From Neocallimastix lanati (nom. inval.) (taxonomy: Eukaryota; Neocallimastigomycota; Neocallimastigomycetes; Neocallimastigales; Neocallimastigaceae): DNA of 19,677 nucleotides. A model generated the notes under the pieces. That model saw only the letters and a program-made list of their open reading frames with translations. It was not told the origin of the DNA and searched no databases. The position numbers and the translations under genes were made by a program. The stretch covers positions 1-19,677 of the forward strand of contig JACVTC010000546.1 of the NCBI GenBank assembly GCA_016946835.1, written 5' to 3'. Of this stretch, positions 1 to 8,255 are shown in pieces (positions within the stretch are counted from its first letter, which is position 1; the number at the start of each line of letters is the position of its first letter).

Positions 1-1
1 T

Positions 2-889
2 TTAAGTTTTAAAGAATTAAAGAAAGAATTACGAGACATAGTGAAGCTTAGCAAGGACAATTTAGATATAAAGTCCTGGGCTACTGAATTAAAACTTTGG
101 ATCAAGATACAAGGTATCACAGATCCGGAAACAATATTTAATGCTTGTTTACTTACCAGCTCTGGTGAAGTACAACGCGTTATTGAAGATTTGGGAGAAG
201 ATAGTGATGATGAAAGTGATGATTCATCAGATGAAGAAGAAGATGATGAAGAAGAAAATGTTTGATGATGATAATTTCCTTCTCTTGAAAAAATTATTTC
301 AAGTCTTGAAAATTTTTACGGTATTAAAGAAGACCAAAATTTACTTCTTAAAGAACTTCGTGCAATGCGAATTAAAAGAAACGAAAAGATTAAAGACTTT
401 AATGTAAGATATAGAACTTTGTACACTAAACTTGATAAAAAGAGAAGAAAGCGCATTGGTGTACTAGATTATATTGACTCTATTCAAAATAATTATGAAG
501 CCTGGAAGAAATTATCCCTTAAAGATGATATAAGTATGGAGAAAGCTTTCAAAATTGCCGAGAAAGTAGATAGACTTTCTGTAAGGAACAATAATATTAA
601 TACCTATAATGTTAATAATTCCCAGCATAATCAAAATAATCAAAACAGTACTACTTCAAGACTTTATCCTAAAAGAAGAAACGAAACTTTCCAAACAAGT
701 CAAACAAATAATAAACTGAAACCTCAAGATATTATAGAAGAATCAACCCAGAAAATGAGAAATTTATCTGTTAAAACTTGCTTCTTCTGTAAGGAAGAAG
801 GTCATTACTCATACTATTGTCCTCAATTAAATAAGATTATGGAAAAAAATAAAAAAGAAATATATTCCAAAAAGTCTTTAAACTTCTAA
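2..889 (+). pseudogene. Element A gag (capsid/nucleocapsid), partial and interrupted
   Basis: The frame is open from base 2, so the start codon is off the window; the GTG at 41 is not a credible eukaryotic start. The capsid-like part aligns with element B gag: DIKSW matches DIDTW, and KDFNVRYRTLY matches KNFNYRYLTLY. A CCHC zinc knuckle (C-x2-C-x4-H-x4-C) at 779-820 gives the nucleic-acid-binding nucleocapsid function. Four consecutive in-frame stops (TGA TGA TGA TAA, 263-274) follow an acidic Asp/Glu/Ser run (about 200-260) that B lacks. Frame 3 is open across the stops, so two small compensating indels in the GAT/GAA repeat are the simplest explanation, by inference. After the stops the same frame resumes with clear homology to B. 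The ORF ends at TAA 887-889, four bases after a slippery heptamer. Confidence 0.85.
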
Positions 890-929
890 ATGGGAGCAGA
901 AGCACTCCCAATGACAAAACAATAGCTTC
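877..929 (+). promoter_or_regulatory. -1 ribosomal frameshift signal of element A (slippery site plus pseudoknot)
   Basis: The heptamer T TTA AAC (877-883) is in the gag frame and is a canonical X XXY YYZ slippery site. A 7-base spacer (884-890) contains the gag stop. Stem 1 pairs TGGGAG (891-896) with CTCCCA (905-910), six Watson-Crick pairs. The loop bases GAAGC (899-903) are complementary to GCTTC (925-929), giving a 5-bp stem 2 and an H-type pseudoknot with loops of 2, 1 and 14 bases. Pol is open in the -1 frame from 853, so slippage here joins gag to pol. The pairing was found by eye and no energy calculation was done. Confidence 0.8.
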
Positions 930-3900
930 ATTAAATAATTTACAAAATAATACTTTTACTAAGAATACTCCAATTGATAATAATTCCTTTAACGAAGAAT
1001 CTGAAGAATCTGATTTTAGTGACACAACTGAAAGTGAGGATGATATCATTATAAATGCTATAAAAAGAAAAATGAATGATAATAACAGCGAAAAAGAAGA
1101 AAATAATTCCAAGAAAGTACATAAAAGTTTAAAAGATAATCCACGTCCTTTCGCAACTCCTGCTTTAAGAAAGAAGAAAGAAAATGAGCTGCATAATAAA
1201 CCAAATAAAGTTTATAAAAATCAAATACTTCCTTCAATTTTAACTCAACCAAATATTAACAAAGAAAAACAAAAAGAAAAGGAATTAAGAAATATGACAA
1301 GAGTAAGAGAAAGTAAAGAAGAAAACAACAATTATTCATCAAAAGGAAAGGAAAAAGTTGAATCTGAAGATATACTTGTAATCGATAATGAAATAGAAGA
1401 TATAAAAATGAATAAAGATAATCAACAAAATAAAACTAATACTTTGGAAAAATTAATTTCAACAAAAACTAAGGAAACTAATAATGGAAATACTCAATTA
1501 GTAAAAAGGAATATCAAAATGATGAATAATAAAGAACCTTACAATATTATGGATGATTTAAATAATCTTAAATCCAGTATTACGATAGGTCAACTCTTGA
1601 ATGCATGTCCGAAAATTCGTTCACAATTAACTCAAGGTTTAAAGTTAGAAAAATCTAAAATAATTGGAACTGTAGACAATGTAATAGCACGAACTTTATT
1701 AGTAAATAACTATGATCATAGCTACATAAGTAAAAGTAATGAAGTAGCCGAAGAAGACTTAGCAATGGTTGATGCAAGTGTTGACGGAGTACTAGGAAAA
1801 CTTTTAATTGATTCTTGTAGTAACCTAAGCATCGTTACTAAGCAGTATTTTGATAAATTACCTGGTGAATATGAAACAGTTGGAAAAAGTCGTGGAAGAA
1901 TCCAACTAGCAACACAAGATGAAGAATACTCGGAAGGAATTATTGTTCGATTACCAGTAAAAATTAATAATTATGAATTTAATGCGGACTTTAGAATTAT
2001 TGAGAAAGAAGACTCTTTTTATGATATGTTAATAAACTTTAAAACTCAAATCGATCATTGTTTACTTATTCATCCGACCTTAAACAGTTTATGTAAACTT
2101 TTGTCAGAAAGTGAATACGAAGAAATAGCTAAAATAAATAATCAATATTATGATGAAGAAAGTATAATTTGCACTATTAGAAAAGTTAAAGAAACGAATA
2201 ATGAAAAGGAAATTATAAAGGAATTAACTCCAATGGAATTTATTGAGAGTGATGAATTTTTAAGTACCTTAAATAAAGATTATAAAGAACAAATTATTAA
2301 AATTCTCAAAGAAATGATTGACATAGTTGCCACTTCAACAGAAGAACTAACTCCTTCTAAACTTTCACCACATAAGATCCGTTTGAAAGCAAATGCAAAG
2401 CCAGTAAAATTAAGAAGTTATAGGTTAACTAAATTAAAATCAGATATCTTAAAAGAAGAACTTACAAAGCTTATTAAGAAAGGATTGATAGAACCATCCT
2501 GTTCAGAATGGTCATCTCCAGTAGTACTCATTCTAAAACACAATGGAAAGTGGCGCTTGTGCATTGACTACCGAAAAGTCAATGATATGACAGAAAAAGA
2601 TTCTTATTCAGTTCCATATATAGATGAAATTTTTGATAGTCTCGGAGGATCTAAAATATTTACAACTCTTGATTTATTTTCTGGTTTTCACCAAATCTTA
2701 ATGGATGAAGAAAGCGTTGAAGTAACCACTTTCACTACTAAGTTTGGAAATTATCAATTTAAGGTTATGCCTTTTGGACTTACTGGAGCTCCCTCAACCT
2801 TCCAAAGAGAAATGAATAAAATTTTATTCCCTTTTATTGGTGAATTTGTTTATGTATTTATTGATGATGTTTTGATCTATTCAAAAAGTATCGAAGAACA
2901 TTTAATTCATATTAAACAAGTATTAGAAGTATTTAAAGAAAACAAGTTAAAAATTAATATTGAAAAGTGCCATTTTCTTCAAACTGAAGTTGATGTATTA
3001 GGTCACAAACTTACTACTAAAGGATTAAGTCCCATGGAAAGTAAAATAACAGCTATTAAGAAGTGGGAAGCCCCTTCATCAATTCATGAATTAAGATCAT
3101 TTCTAGGAGCAGTAGGATATTATCGTGACTTTATTCCTAAATATGCTCAAATTACCTCACCTTTATGTAAATTATTGAAAAAGAATACTAAATATGAATG
3201 GAATAAAGAACAACAAGAAAGATTTGAACTCCTAAAAGAAAAATTAATCAATGCACCTATTCTAAAATTTCCGTCATTTGACAAACCTTTTATCATTAGA
3301 ACTGATGCTTCGTATAATGGAATTGGTGGAGTTCTTTTACAAAAAGAAGAAGAAACCGGTAAGGAGCATCCAATACACTTTATAAGTAGAAGTTTAAAGA
3401 AAGCTGAAAAGAATTATGGTATTACCGATTTGGAAGGAACCGCTTTATTTTACTGTATGACTAAATTTAAATCTTATATTGAAGGAAATCCATTACCTAC
3501 AACTATTTACACAGATCATAAACCATTAGTTGGTTTATTTAAGAATAAAGAACCTTTGAATGCAAGGCAAACAAGATGGTGTCTAACCGCTAGTATGCTT
3601 GGAATTAATATAAAATATGAATCAGGCAAAAAGAATGTGTTAGCTGATGCTCTTTCAAGAATGAAAAGTAAGGAAGAGAGAAAGATATTATTAACAAAAA
3701 TTACTAATGGAAATAATGAAGAATTATTATCTAAGGTTATAAAGGAATTTATTAATGAAAAGTTTACTGTTATTGATGGTGAAGATTACTTTATCGACAA
3801 TGGAAATTATAGAAAATTAATAACGGACGAAAATGAAAGGTTTAAATTAATTTTAGAAGCTCATAATATTGGCCACGAAGGATATTACAAAACATATCAA

Positions 3901-4887
3901 AGACTTAAGAAAAACTTTTATTGGAATCATATGATTAAAGATATCAAAAGAATTGTTAGTAATTGTGAAAAATGCCAATTAAATCGTCCTCAACCATATC
4001 CAGAACCAACCGAAAACCATCCAACTAAAGTGGAGGGTCCCTTTGTGCATTTAGGATTAGATATTATAGGACCGTTACCAAAAACAAGAAATAATAATCA
4101 ATATATTATAGTAACTGTTGATTACTTTACCAAATGGGTTGAAGCCGAACCCACTGAAAACATAACTTCCTCTGATATAATTAAATTTTTAATAAACGTT
4201 TTTGCAAGACATGGTGTACCTCAAGTTATTACTACTGATAATGGAGTCCAATTCACTTCTGATATGACTAAAATCTTTCTTGATCTTTATGATGTATATG
4301 TTAAATTTGTAGCTACTTACCACCCTGAATCAAATGGCCTTACTGAAAATCGAAATAAAGAAATTGGAAAATTACTCCGTTTATTAGGAAGGAAAAATCA
4401 AGATTGGGATGAAGTTTTACCTTCTGCTTTATGGGCACTTCGAACTACCAAAAATACAGCTACTGGACATTCTAGTTTTGAATTAGTATATGGAAGAGAA
4501 GACCAACAGCCTTATGATATAGCCATAAGAACAATTGAAAATGCAGGTAAATCATATGATGAAATCTTAATGGAAAAATTTGTTCGTCATTATCAATGGA
4601 CTAGAGAAGCATGCGAAAATGTGAAGAATGCTAACAAGTATTGGGCAACAAGACGAGAAGAACAAATAAGTATGAAAAAAGGAAAAGAATTAAAGGCTGG
4701 TGATCTTGTTCTTGTTAGAAACTTTAGCCGCACTAAGCTAGAACCATATTACAATGGACCATTTAAAATTTTAAAAATTCAATTCAACACGGCAACCCTA
4801 ATCGATCAGAAGACTGGAAAGCAACTCGATAGGAATGTTCACTTTAAAAATTTAGTAAAGTTTAACTCCGCTTACAGAGAAGCTTGA
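883..4887 (+). CDS. pol: Element A pol polyprotein (protease, RT, RNase H, integrase)
   Basis: This is the -1 frame product, read from about 883 after frameshifting; the frame is open from 853 and the first ATG is at 1072. The order is: a charged Lys/Asn/Glu-rich linker to about 1740; an aspartic protease with Asp at 1810 in the motif DSCS; RT with the first catalytic Asp at 2671 (TLDLFSG) and FIDD at 2857-2868, a conservative variant of YxDD; RNase H with Asp at 3304 (RTDAS) and ADALSR near 3640; an integrase HHCC finger with His at 3862 and 3874 and Cys at 3964 and 3973; a catalytic core with Asp 4060, Asp 4237 and Glu 4345 (DD35E spacing); and a C-terminal GPF motif at 4756-4764. No chromodomain follows. 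All catalytic residues are present and no internal stop was found. It should copy element RNA into cDNA and integrate it. Confidence 0.93.
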   Translation, partial: LLNGSRSTPNDKTIASLNNLQNNTFTKNTPIDNNSFNEESEESDFSDTTESEDDIIINAIKRKMNDNNSEKEENNSKKVHKSLKDNPRPFATPALRKKKENELHNKPNKVYKNQILPSILTQPNINKEKQKEKELRNMTRVRESKEENNNYSSKGKEKVESEDILVIDNEIEDIKMNKDNQQNKTNTLEKLISTKTKETNNGNTQLVKRNIKMMNNKEPYNIMDDLNNLKSSITIGQLLNACPKIRSQLTQGLKLEKSKIIGTVDNVIARTLLVNNYDHSYISKSNEVAEEDLAMVDASVDGVLGKLLIDSCSNLSIVTKQYFDKLPGEYETVGKSRGRIQLATQDEEYSEGIIVRLPVKINNYEFNADFRIIEKEDSFYDMLINFKTQIDHCLLIHPTLNSLCKLLSESEYEEIAKINNQYYDEESIICTIRKVKETNNEKEIIKELTPMEFIESDEFLSTLNKDYKEQIIKILKEMIDIVATSTEELTPSKLSPHKIRLKANAKPVKLRSYRLTKLKSDILKEELTKLIKKGLIEPSCSEWSSPVVLILKHNGKWRLCIDYRKVNDMTEKDSYSVPYIDEIFDSLGGSKIFTTLDLFSGFHQILMDEESVEVTTFTTKFGNYQFKVMPFGLTGAPSTFQREMNKILFPFIGEFVYVFIDDVLIYSKSIEEHLIHIKQVLEVFKENKLKINIEKCHFLQTEVDVLGHKLTTKGLSPMESKITAIKKWEAPSSIHELRSFLGAVGYYRDFIPKYAQITSPLCKLLKKNTKYEWNKEQQERFELLKEKLINAPILKFPSFDKPFIIRTDASYNGIGGVLLQKEEETGKEHPIHFISRSLKKAEKNYGITDLEGTALFYCMTKFKSYIEGNPLPTTIYTDHKPLVGLFKNKEPLNARQTRWCLTASMLGINIKYESGKKNVLADALSRMKSKEERKILLTKITNGNNEELLSKVIKEFINEKFTVIDGEDYFIDNGNYRKLITDENERFKLILEAHNIGHEGYYKTYQRLKKNFYWNHMIKDIKRIVSNCEKCQLNRPQPYPEPTENHPTKVEGPFVHLGLDIIGPLPKTRNNNQYIIVTVDYFTKWVEAEPTENITSSDIIKFLINVFARHGVPQVITTDNGVQFTSDMTKIFLDLYDVYVKFVATYHPESNGLTENRNKEIGKLLRLLGRKNQDWDEVLPSALWALRTTKNTATGHSSFELVYGREDQQPYDIAIRTIENAGKSYDEILMEKFVRHYQWTREACENVKNANKYWATRREEQISMKKGKELKAGDLVLVRNFSRTKLEPYYNGPFKILKIQFNTATLIDQKTGKQLDRNVHFKNLVKFNSAYREA

Positions 4888-4905
4888 GTCTTCGTCGGGG
4901 CATCT
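4885..4905 (+). promoter_or_regulatory. Probable polypurine-tract region of element A
   Basis: The stretch between the pol stop (4885-4887) and the LTR start at 4906 contains GTCGGGGCATCT. The corresponding place in B reads GTGGGCGTTC and is likewise followed directly by TGATA. Plus-strand priming of Ty3/gypsy cDNA happens at such a G-rich tract immediately 5' of the 3' LTR. The tract is short and not purely purine, so the assignment rests mainly on position and on the match with B. Confidence 0.5.
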
Positions 4906-5238
4906 TGATAAGAATGTACTAAATAATGCATTCTTAATTAAATCTACGATTTATTTCTAATACATTATGTGTACATTATTATTTTTGTACTTTAATAAAT
5001 TTTTAAATCCAAAGATCAAAAATTAAATCAAAAATTATATTAAACTTTATATTTTTATATTAAATCTTATATTAATAGTAATATTTTTATATATTTAAAA
5101 CTTATATTAGCAATATTAATAATAAATCTTATTTTTTTTATATTAATAATGAAAATTTATATTAATAATATTTTTATATATTGATAATTAAAAATTTATA
5201 TATTATATTTTAACTTTTTATTATAAAATTTTATATCG

Positions 5239-5401
5239 AAATGTTTTATTTTATATTGAAAAATATTTTATTTTATTAAAAACCTTTATATTAGAATAGT
5301 ATTTTTATTTTTATTTGAATATTTTAACAGATTGTAATAAAAATTATAGCCAATTAAATAAATTCTTATTAGTAATATTTTAGATATTTTTAAATAAATA
5401 A

Positions 5402-5477
<76 letters not shown>

Positions 5478-5484
5478 TTTTATT
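5239..5484 (+). repeat. Possible poly(A)-tailed insertion flanked by 12-bp direct repeats
   Basis: The 12-mer AAATGTTTTATT occurs at 5239-5250 and again at 5473-5484. Between them lie about 150 bases of AT-rich sequence and then an uninterrupted run of about 72 A at 5404-5475, preceded by AATAAATAAATA. A sequence ending in a long A-tract and bracketed by a short direct repeat is the signature of target-primed retroposition (SINE, LINE 3' end or processed transcript). The inserted part encodes nothing recognisable and no tRNA-like A/B boxes were seen. Chance repeats are common in such AT-rich DNA. Confidence 0.35.
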
Positions 5485-5634
5485 AATATTATAAATGTAT
5501 TTTATTTATATTGTTATAATTAAATTTTATATAATTAATTATAAAAATCAATTTAAATTTAATAGTTTTTAAAAAAAAAAAATAAATAAAATGTAATTTA
5601 GTGGCAAGAACAACTTTTATGCCTTGAAAAAAAG

Positions 5635-5643
5635 TATAAATAG
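5635..5643 (+). promoter_or_regulatory. Candidate LTR TATA box
   Basis: TATAAATAG follows a locally less AT-rich segment (GTGGCAAGAACAAC, 5601-5614). If used, transcription would begin near 5665 and would produce the genomic RNA of element B. In DNA this rich in A/T, TATA-like strings are frequent, so the call depends on the position within the LTR and on the nearby GC-containing patch. Confidence 0.4.
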
Positions 5644-5775
5644 TTGTAAATTTTGCTACTAATTTTTAAATATCATCAAATAAAATCAAATAAATTTATA
5701 AATAAAAATAATAAATAAATAAATAAAATTTGTGTTTCCTTACTTTATTTTTATTTAATTCTCTAAAACCTTAAC

Positions 5776-5886
5776 ATAATTAAATAAAATAATTAATATT
5801 ATTATTAGAATATATAATTTAATACAATTCCCCAGTGTAGCGCCCAAAACTATTATAAATACGAATATTTAAAATATATCGTATCA
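5776..5886 (+). repeat. 111-bp direct repeat, copy 1 (end of the upstream LTR)
   Basis: It is identical by eye to 14907-15017 at a constant offset of 9131 bases. It contains AGTGTAGCGCCC (5834-5845) and an inner hairpin ATACGA/TCGTAT (5859-5864 with 5879-5884), and ends GTATCA. Immediately upstream, the two copies stop resembling each other. Functionally it should be the R/U5 end of the LTR. Confidence 0.85.
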
Positions 5887-6115
5887 TATTTTTGGTGGAG
5901 AATCCGGGCGCTGCACTATTAAATTATATGAAAATAATAATAATATTATAAAAAAAAAAAAAAAAATTTATTTTTTTTTATTAAAATATATATATATATA
6001 ATAGTAAAAATAAATAAATAATATTAGAGATAAGTCGAATTAAATAAGAAAATAAATTACGTATTAAATATAAGTTTTGTTTCATTTTTTTTCCTTTTTT
6101 AGTAGTTAATTAATA
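5887..6115 (+). other. Element B leader with candidate primer-binding site
   Basis: Six bases after the LTR end, TGGTGGAGAATCCGGG (5893-5908) starts with TGG, the complement of a tRNA 3' CCA. Its reverse complement would make a plausible discriminator, acceptor strand and T-stem strand, but I cannot assign the tRNA. GGGCGCTGCACT (5906-5917) is complementary to LTR bases 5834-5845. The rest is AT-rich, with an A-tract, T-tract and TA repeat near 5951-6001. A pyrimidine-rich run ending in AG lies at about 6076-6102, just before the gag ATG; it resembles a 3' splice acceptor but no convincing donor was seen. Confidence 0.55.
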
Positions 6116-7684
6116 ATGGTTGACGCTTCCAAAGTAAAACGTGATCTACCATATCTATGTGACTATGGTAAAGACATAGACACATGGATGGAAGATTTTA
6201 AGGGTGTCATGGAAATGCATGACATCCAAGATTCATCTAGAATTTTTGTATGGCTAAAAATAGCCGTTGAGGCTGACTTGAGGAACGTTTTGAAATCATT
6301 AGTAACCACTCGGAATAATATCACAAGGTATCCAAACTATAAAGAAGTGCAATCAGCTATTGAAAAGTATATGGATATAAAACCAGCTGATAAATGCTCA
6401 GTTTTAAAAAATCTGAAAATAAAACCAAATGAAAATATAAAGAATTTTAACTACCGTTATTTAACCTTGTATCATCGATTAGATAGAGATTATCAGAAGA
6501 TTATATCAGTCGATGATTATTTAAATTCAATAAAATCAAGAATATATGTTCATTCTCAAATTCTCTTAGCCGAATGTGATACCTTGTCGGATGCTTTTGA
6601 AGTGGCTGTAAGAGCCGAGAAAGCCGAAAAAAGGACCATAGGAAATAATGAATTTCTCAACACTTCTATGGTCTTCCAAAATAATTCTAATTGTCAAAAT
6701 TCTTTATTAGAACATCCATTATATAGAGGATTGACCGAAGGAAATAGGGATTTAGATAATTCTATACAAAATGCGTATTATGTGGACAATGCTGATCTGT
6801 TTTCTACTGGTCGATATCGTCAAGAAAGATTTAATTCAAGGTATAATAATAACAACAATAATAATAATCAATTTAGAAATTTTACTTGCTACCTCTGTGG
6901 CGAACCAGATCACAAAGCAAGAGAATGTAACAAAAGAAATTTAAGAAATAAAAATAAATCTCTTAATTATAATCAGGATCAGAATCAATTAATGACCTTC
7001 GGAAAATTTAATTCTGGATTTTATAATGAAAATAATTATAATAATAATGGAAATAGAATGTTTAATAACGGAAATAATGGAAATAATTATAATATTAATA
7101 ATAATAATAATAATAATAATAATTATAATACTCTATATGGTAATAATAATTATAACAGTAATTATAATAACAATAATAATTATAATAATTTCTATAACAG
7201 TAATATTAATAGTAGCAATAATAGTAATTATAATAATTTCAATAACAGTAACAATAATAATAATAATAATAATTTTGGTAACTATAATAATAATTCCAAT
7301 AATAATAATATTAACAATGGTAATTATAATTTTAGGAACAACAACAATAGAGGAAAAAATAATTATAATAACATTAATAATTATAATAATAACAATTATA
7401 GCAATAATAATTATATTAATAGCAATTATAACAATAATAATTATAATAACAATAATATGTATAATAACAATAATAATTATAATAGAAATAATAATTATAA
7501 TAGTAATAGTAATTATGGAAATAATAATTATAATATTAATAATACTAATTATGACAACTATAACAATGATAACTACAACAATGCAAGAAATATGGAGGAA
7601 ATAAGAAATAAAAGTAATCCTAGGTACTTTGATAATCAAAATCCTCATCAGCAAAATATTAGAAGCGATAGCAATTTAAAATAG
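6116..7684 (+). CDS. gag: Element B gag polyprotein (capsid, CCHC knuckle, Asn-rich tail)
   Basis: The 522-residue product starts at the first ATG after an in-frame stop at 6107, with A at -3 and G at +4. Residues 1 to about 180 form the capsid-like region homologous to element A gag (DIDTWMEDF; NFNYRYLTLYHRLD). A CCHC zinc knuckle (CYLCGEPDHKAREC) lies at residues 258-271 (6887-6928) and is expected to bind genomic RNA. From about residue 285 to the end the protein is mostly asparagine with tyrosine, serine and glycine, encoded by AAT/AAC, a prion-like composition. A short Asn run also precedes the knuckle. The ORF ends at TAG 7682-7684, directly after a TTTAAAA slippery site. Gag would assemble the virus-like particle in the cytoplasm. 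No internal stop was found. Confidence 0.92.
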   Translation: MVDASKVKRDLPYLCDYGKDIDTWMEDFKGVMEMHDIQDSSRIFVWLKIAVEADLRNVLKSLVTTRNNITRYPNYKEVQSAIEKYMDIKPADKCSVLKNLKIKPNENIKNFNYRYLTLYHRLDRDYQKIISVDDYLNSIKSRIYVHSQILLAECDTLSDAFEVAVRAEKAEKRTIGNNEFLNTSMVFQNNSNCQNSLLEHPLYRGLTEGNRDLDNSIQNAYYVDNADLFSTGRYRQERFNSRYNNNNNNNNQFRNFTCYLCGEPDHKARECNKRNLRNKNKSLNYNQDQNQLMTFGKFNSGFYNENNYNNNGNRMFNNGNNGNNYNINNNNNNNNNYNTLYGNNNYNSNYNNNNNYNNFYNSNINSSNNSNYNNFNNSNNNNNNNNFGNYNNNSNNNNINNGNYNFRNNNNRGKNNYNNINNYNNNNYSNNNYINSNYNNNNYNNNNMYNNNNNYNRNNNYNSNSNYGNNNYNINNTNYDNYNNDNYNNARNMEEIRNKSNPRYFDNQNPHQQNIRSDSNLK

Positions 7685-7725
7685 ATTATGGGAGAAGGCC
7701 AACTTCCAGTAAACAAACCACCCTT
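7675..7725 (+). promoter_or_regulatory. -1 ribosomal frameshift signal of element B
   Basis: The heptamer T TTA AAA (7675-7681) is in the gag frame with the TAG stop next to it. After a 7-base spacer, TGGGAG (7689-7694) pairs with CTTCCA (7703-7708), six pairs including one G-U. This is the same stem, loop size (8) and spacing as in element A. AAGG in the loop (7695-7698) could pair with CCTT (7722-7725), giving a weaker pseudoknot than in A; with no bases between stems it would need some opening of stem 1. Pol continues in the -1 frame. No folding program was run. Confidence 0.75.
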
Positions 7726-8217
7726 TTATGTATAAATAACGACAATTATTGTAATGATAACTTCAATAATCATTATAATAATAATAATAATATTAATGAA
7801 CCTAATAATTATAATGAAAATAATATATATTATAAGAATATTAAAAATAAAAATAATAATTTACTAATTAATAATAATGAAAGAAATGAAAATTATGGAA
7901 ATAATGAAGAAATGGATATCAAGAATAAAGACAACAACTATAAAAACAATGAGAATATTTATTTAGTTAATAGAAAAGATAATTTTAATACCAATTCCAA
8001 TGATAATGATAATAATAATTATAATTATAATATTTATGATAATTATAATAGTAATAATAATTATTGCAATAAACCAAATTGTAACAATAACAATAATACT
8101 AATAATAACAATAACTTTAATAATAACAATAACCATAAAAATAACAAAAATACTAATTACACATATAATAATAATTACATTAATAATCGTTACAATAATG
8201 ATAATAATAGTAATAGT

Positions 8218-8255
<38 letters not shown>

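Larger units (their letters stand above)
1..5886 (+). mobile_element. Element A: Ty3/gypsy LTR retrotransposon, 5'-truncated by the window
   Basis: The domain order is gag, protease, RT, RNase H, integrase. This order, with integrase last, defines Ty3/gypsy rather than Ty1/copia. The 5' LTR and the gag start lie outside the window. The 3' LTR begins at 4906 (TGATAA) and is taken to end at 5886 (GTATCA), although its 3' part may belong to element B. Pol is uninterrupted over its full length but gag carries a cluster of stops, so the copy is probably unable to make its own capsid while still encoding enzymes. Gag and pol are recognisably related to element B, and A lacks B's long asparagine tracts. 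Confidence 0.9.
4906..5886 (+). repeat. 3' LTR of element A, apparently doubling as 5' LTR of element B
   Basis: It begins TGATAA just after the probable polypurine tract of A and ends GTATCA just before the leader of B, giving about 981 bp. The interior is almost pure A/T. TATAAATAG at 5635-5643 is a good TATA-box candidate for the LTR promoter, and several AATAAA-type polyadenylation motifs follow. The last 111 bases (5776-5886) are identical to the end of B's 3' LTR; the preceding part shows no alignment with B's LTR by eye. An embedded A72 tract at 5404-5475 inflates the length. It could instead be two adjacent LTRs whose junction I cannot resolve. Confidence 0.6.

Noticed and set aside
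41-43. GTG at 41 as the start of gag A
   Set aside because: The frame is open further upstream to the window edge and the homologous B gag has residues before this point, so the start is outside the window.
260-303. Intron (GT...AG) that would remove the stops in gag A
   Set aside because: The 44-base segment has a weak donor, is very short and leaves the next codon pair reading into TGA, so it does not restore the frame.
1072-1074. ATG at 1072 as an independent start of pol A
   Set aside because: The frame is open back to 853 and overlaps gag at a canonical slippery site; the residues just after the slip resemble those of B.
837-1252. Minus-strand open frames over the gag/pol junction of element A
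   Set aside because: They have low-complexity Phe/Leu/Ile composition opposite A-rich coding sequence, with no homology or start context.
5404-5475. A72 as a mere assembly artefact or end of a contig
   Set aside because: Sequence continues coherently on both sides and is flanked by direct repeats; I keep it as a possible insertion, though its exact length is doubtful.
7026-7604. Long Ile-rich open frames on both strands across 7026-7654 and 7963-8700
   Set aside because: They are frame and strand shadows of AAT/AAC repeats (ATT, ATA and TAT codons) and lack any domain; the Asn-rich frame continuous with gag or pol is the real one.
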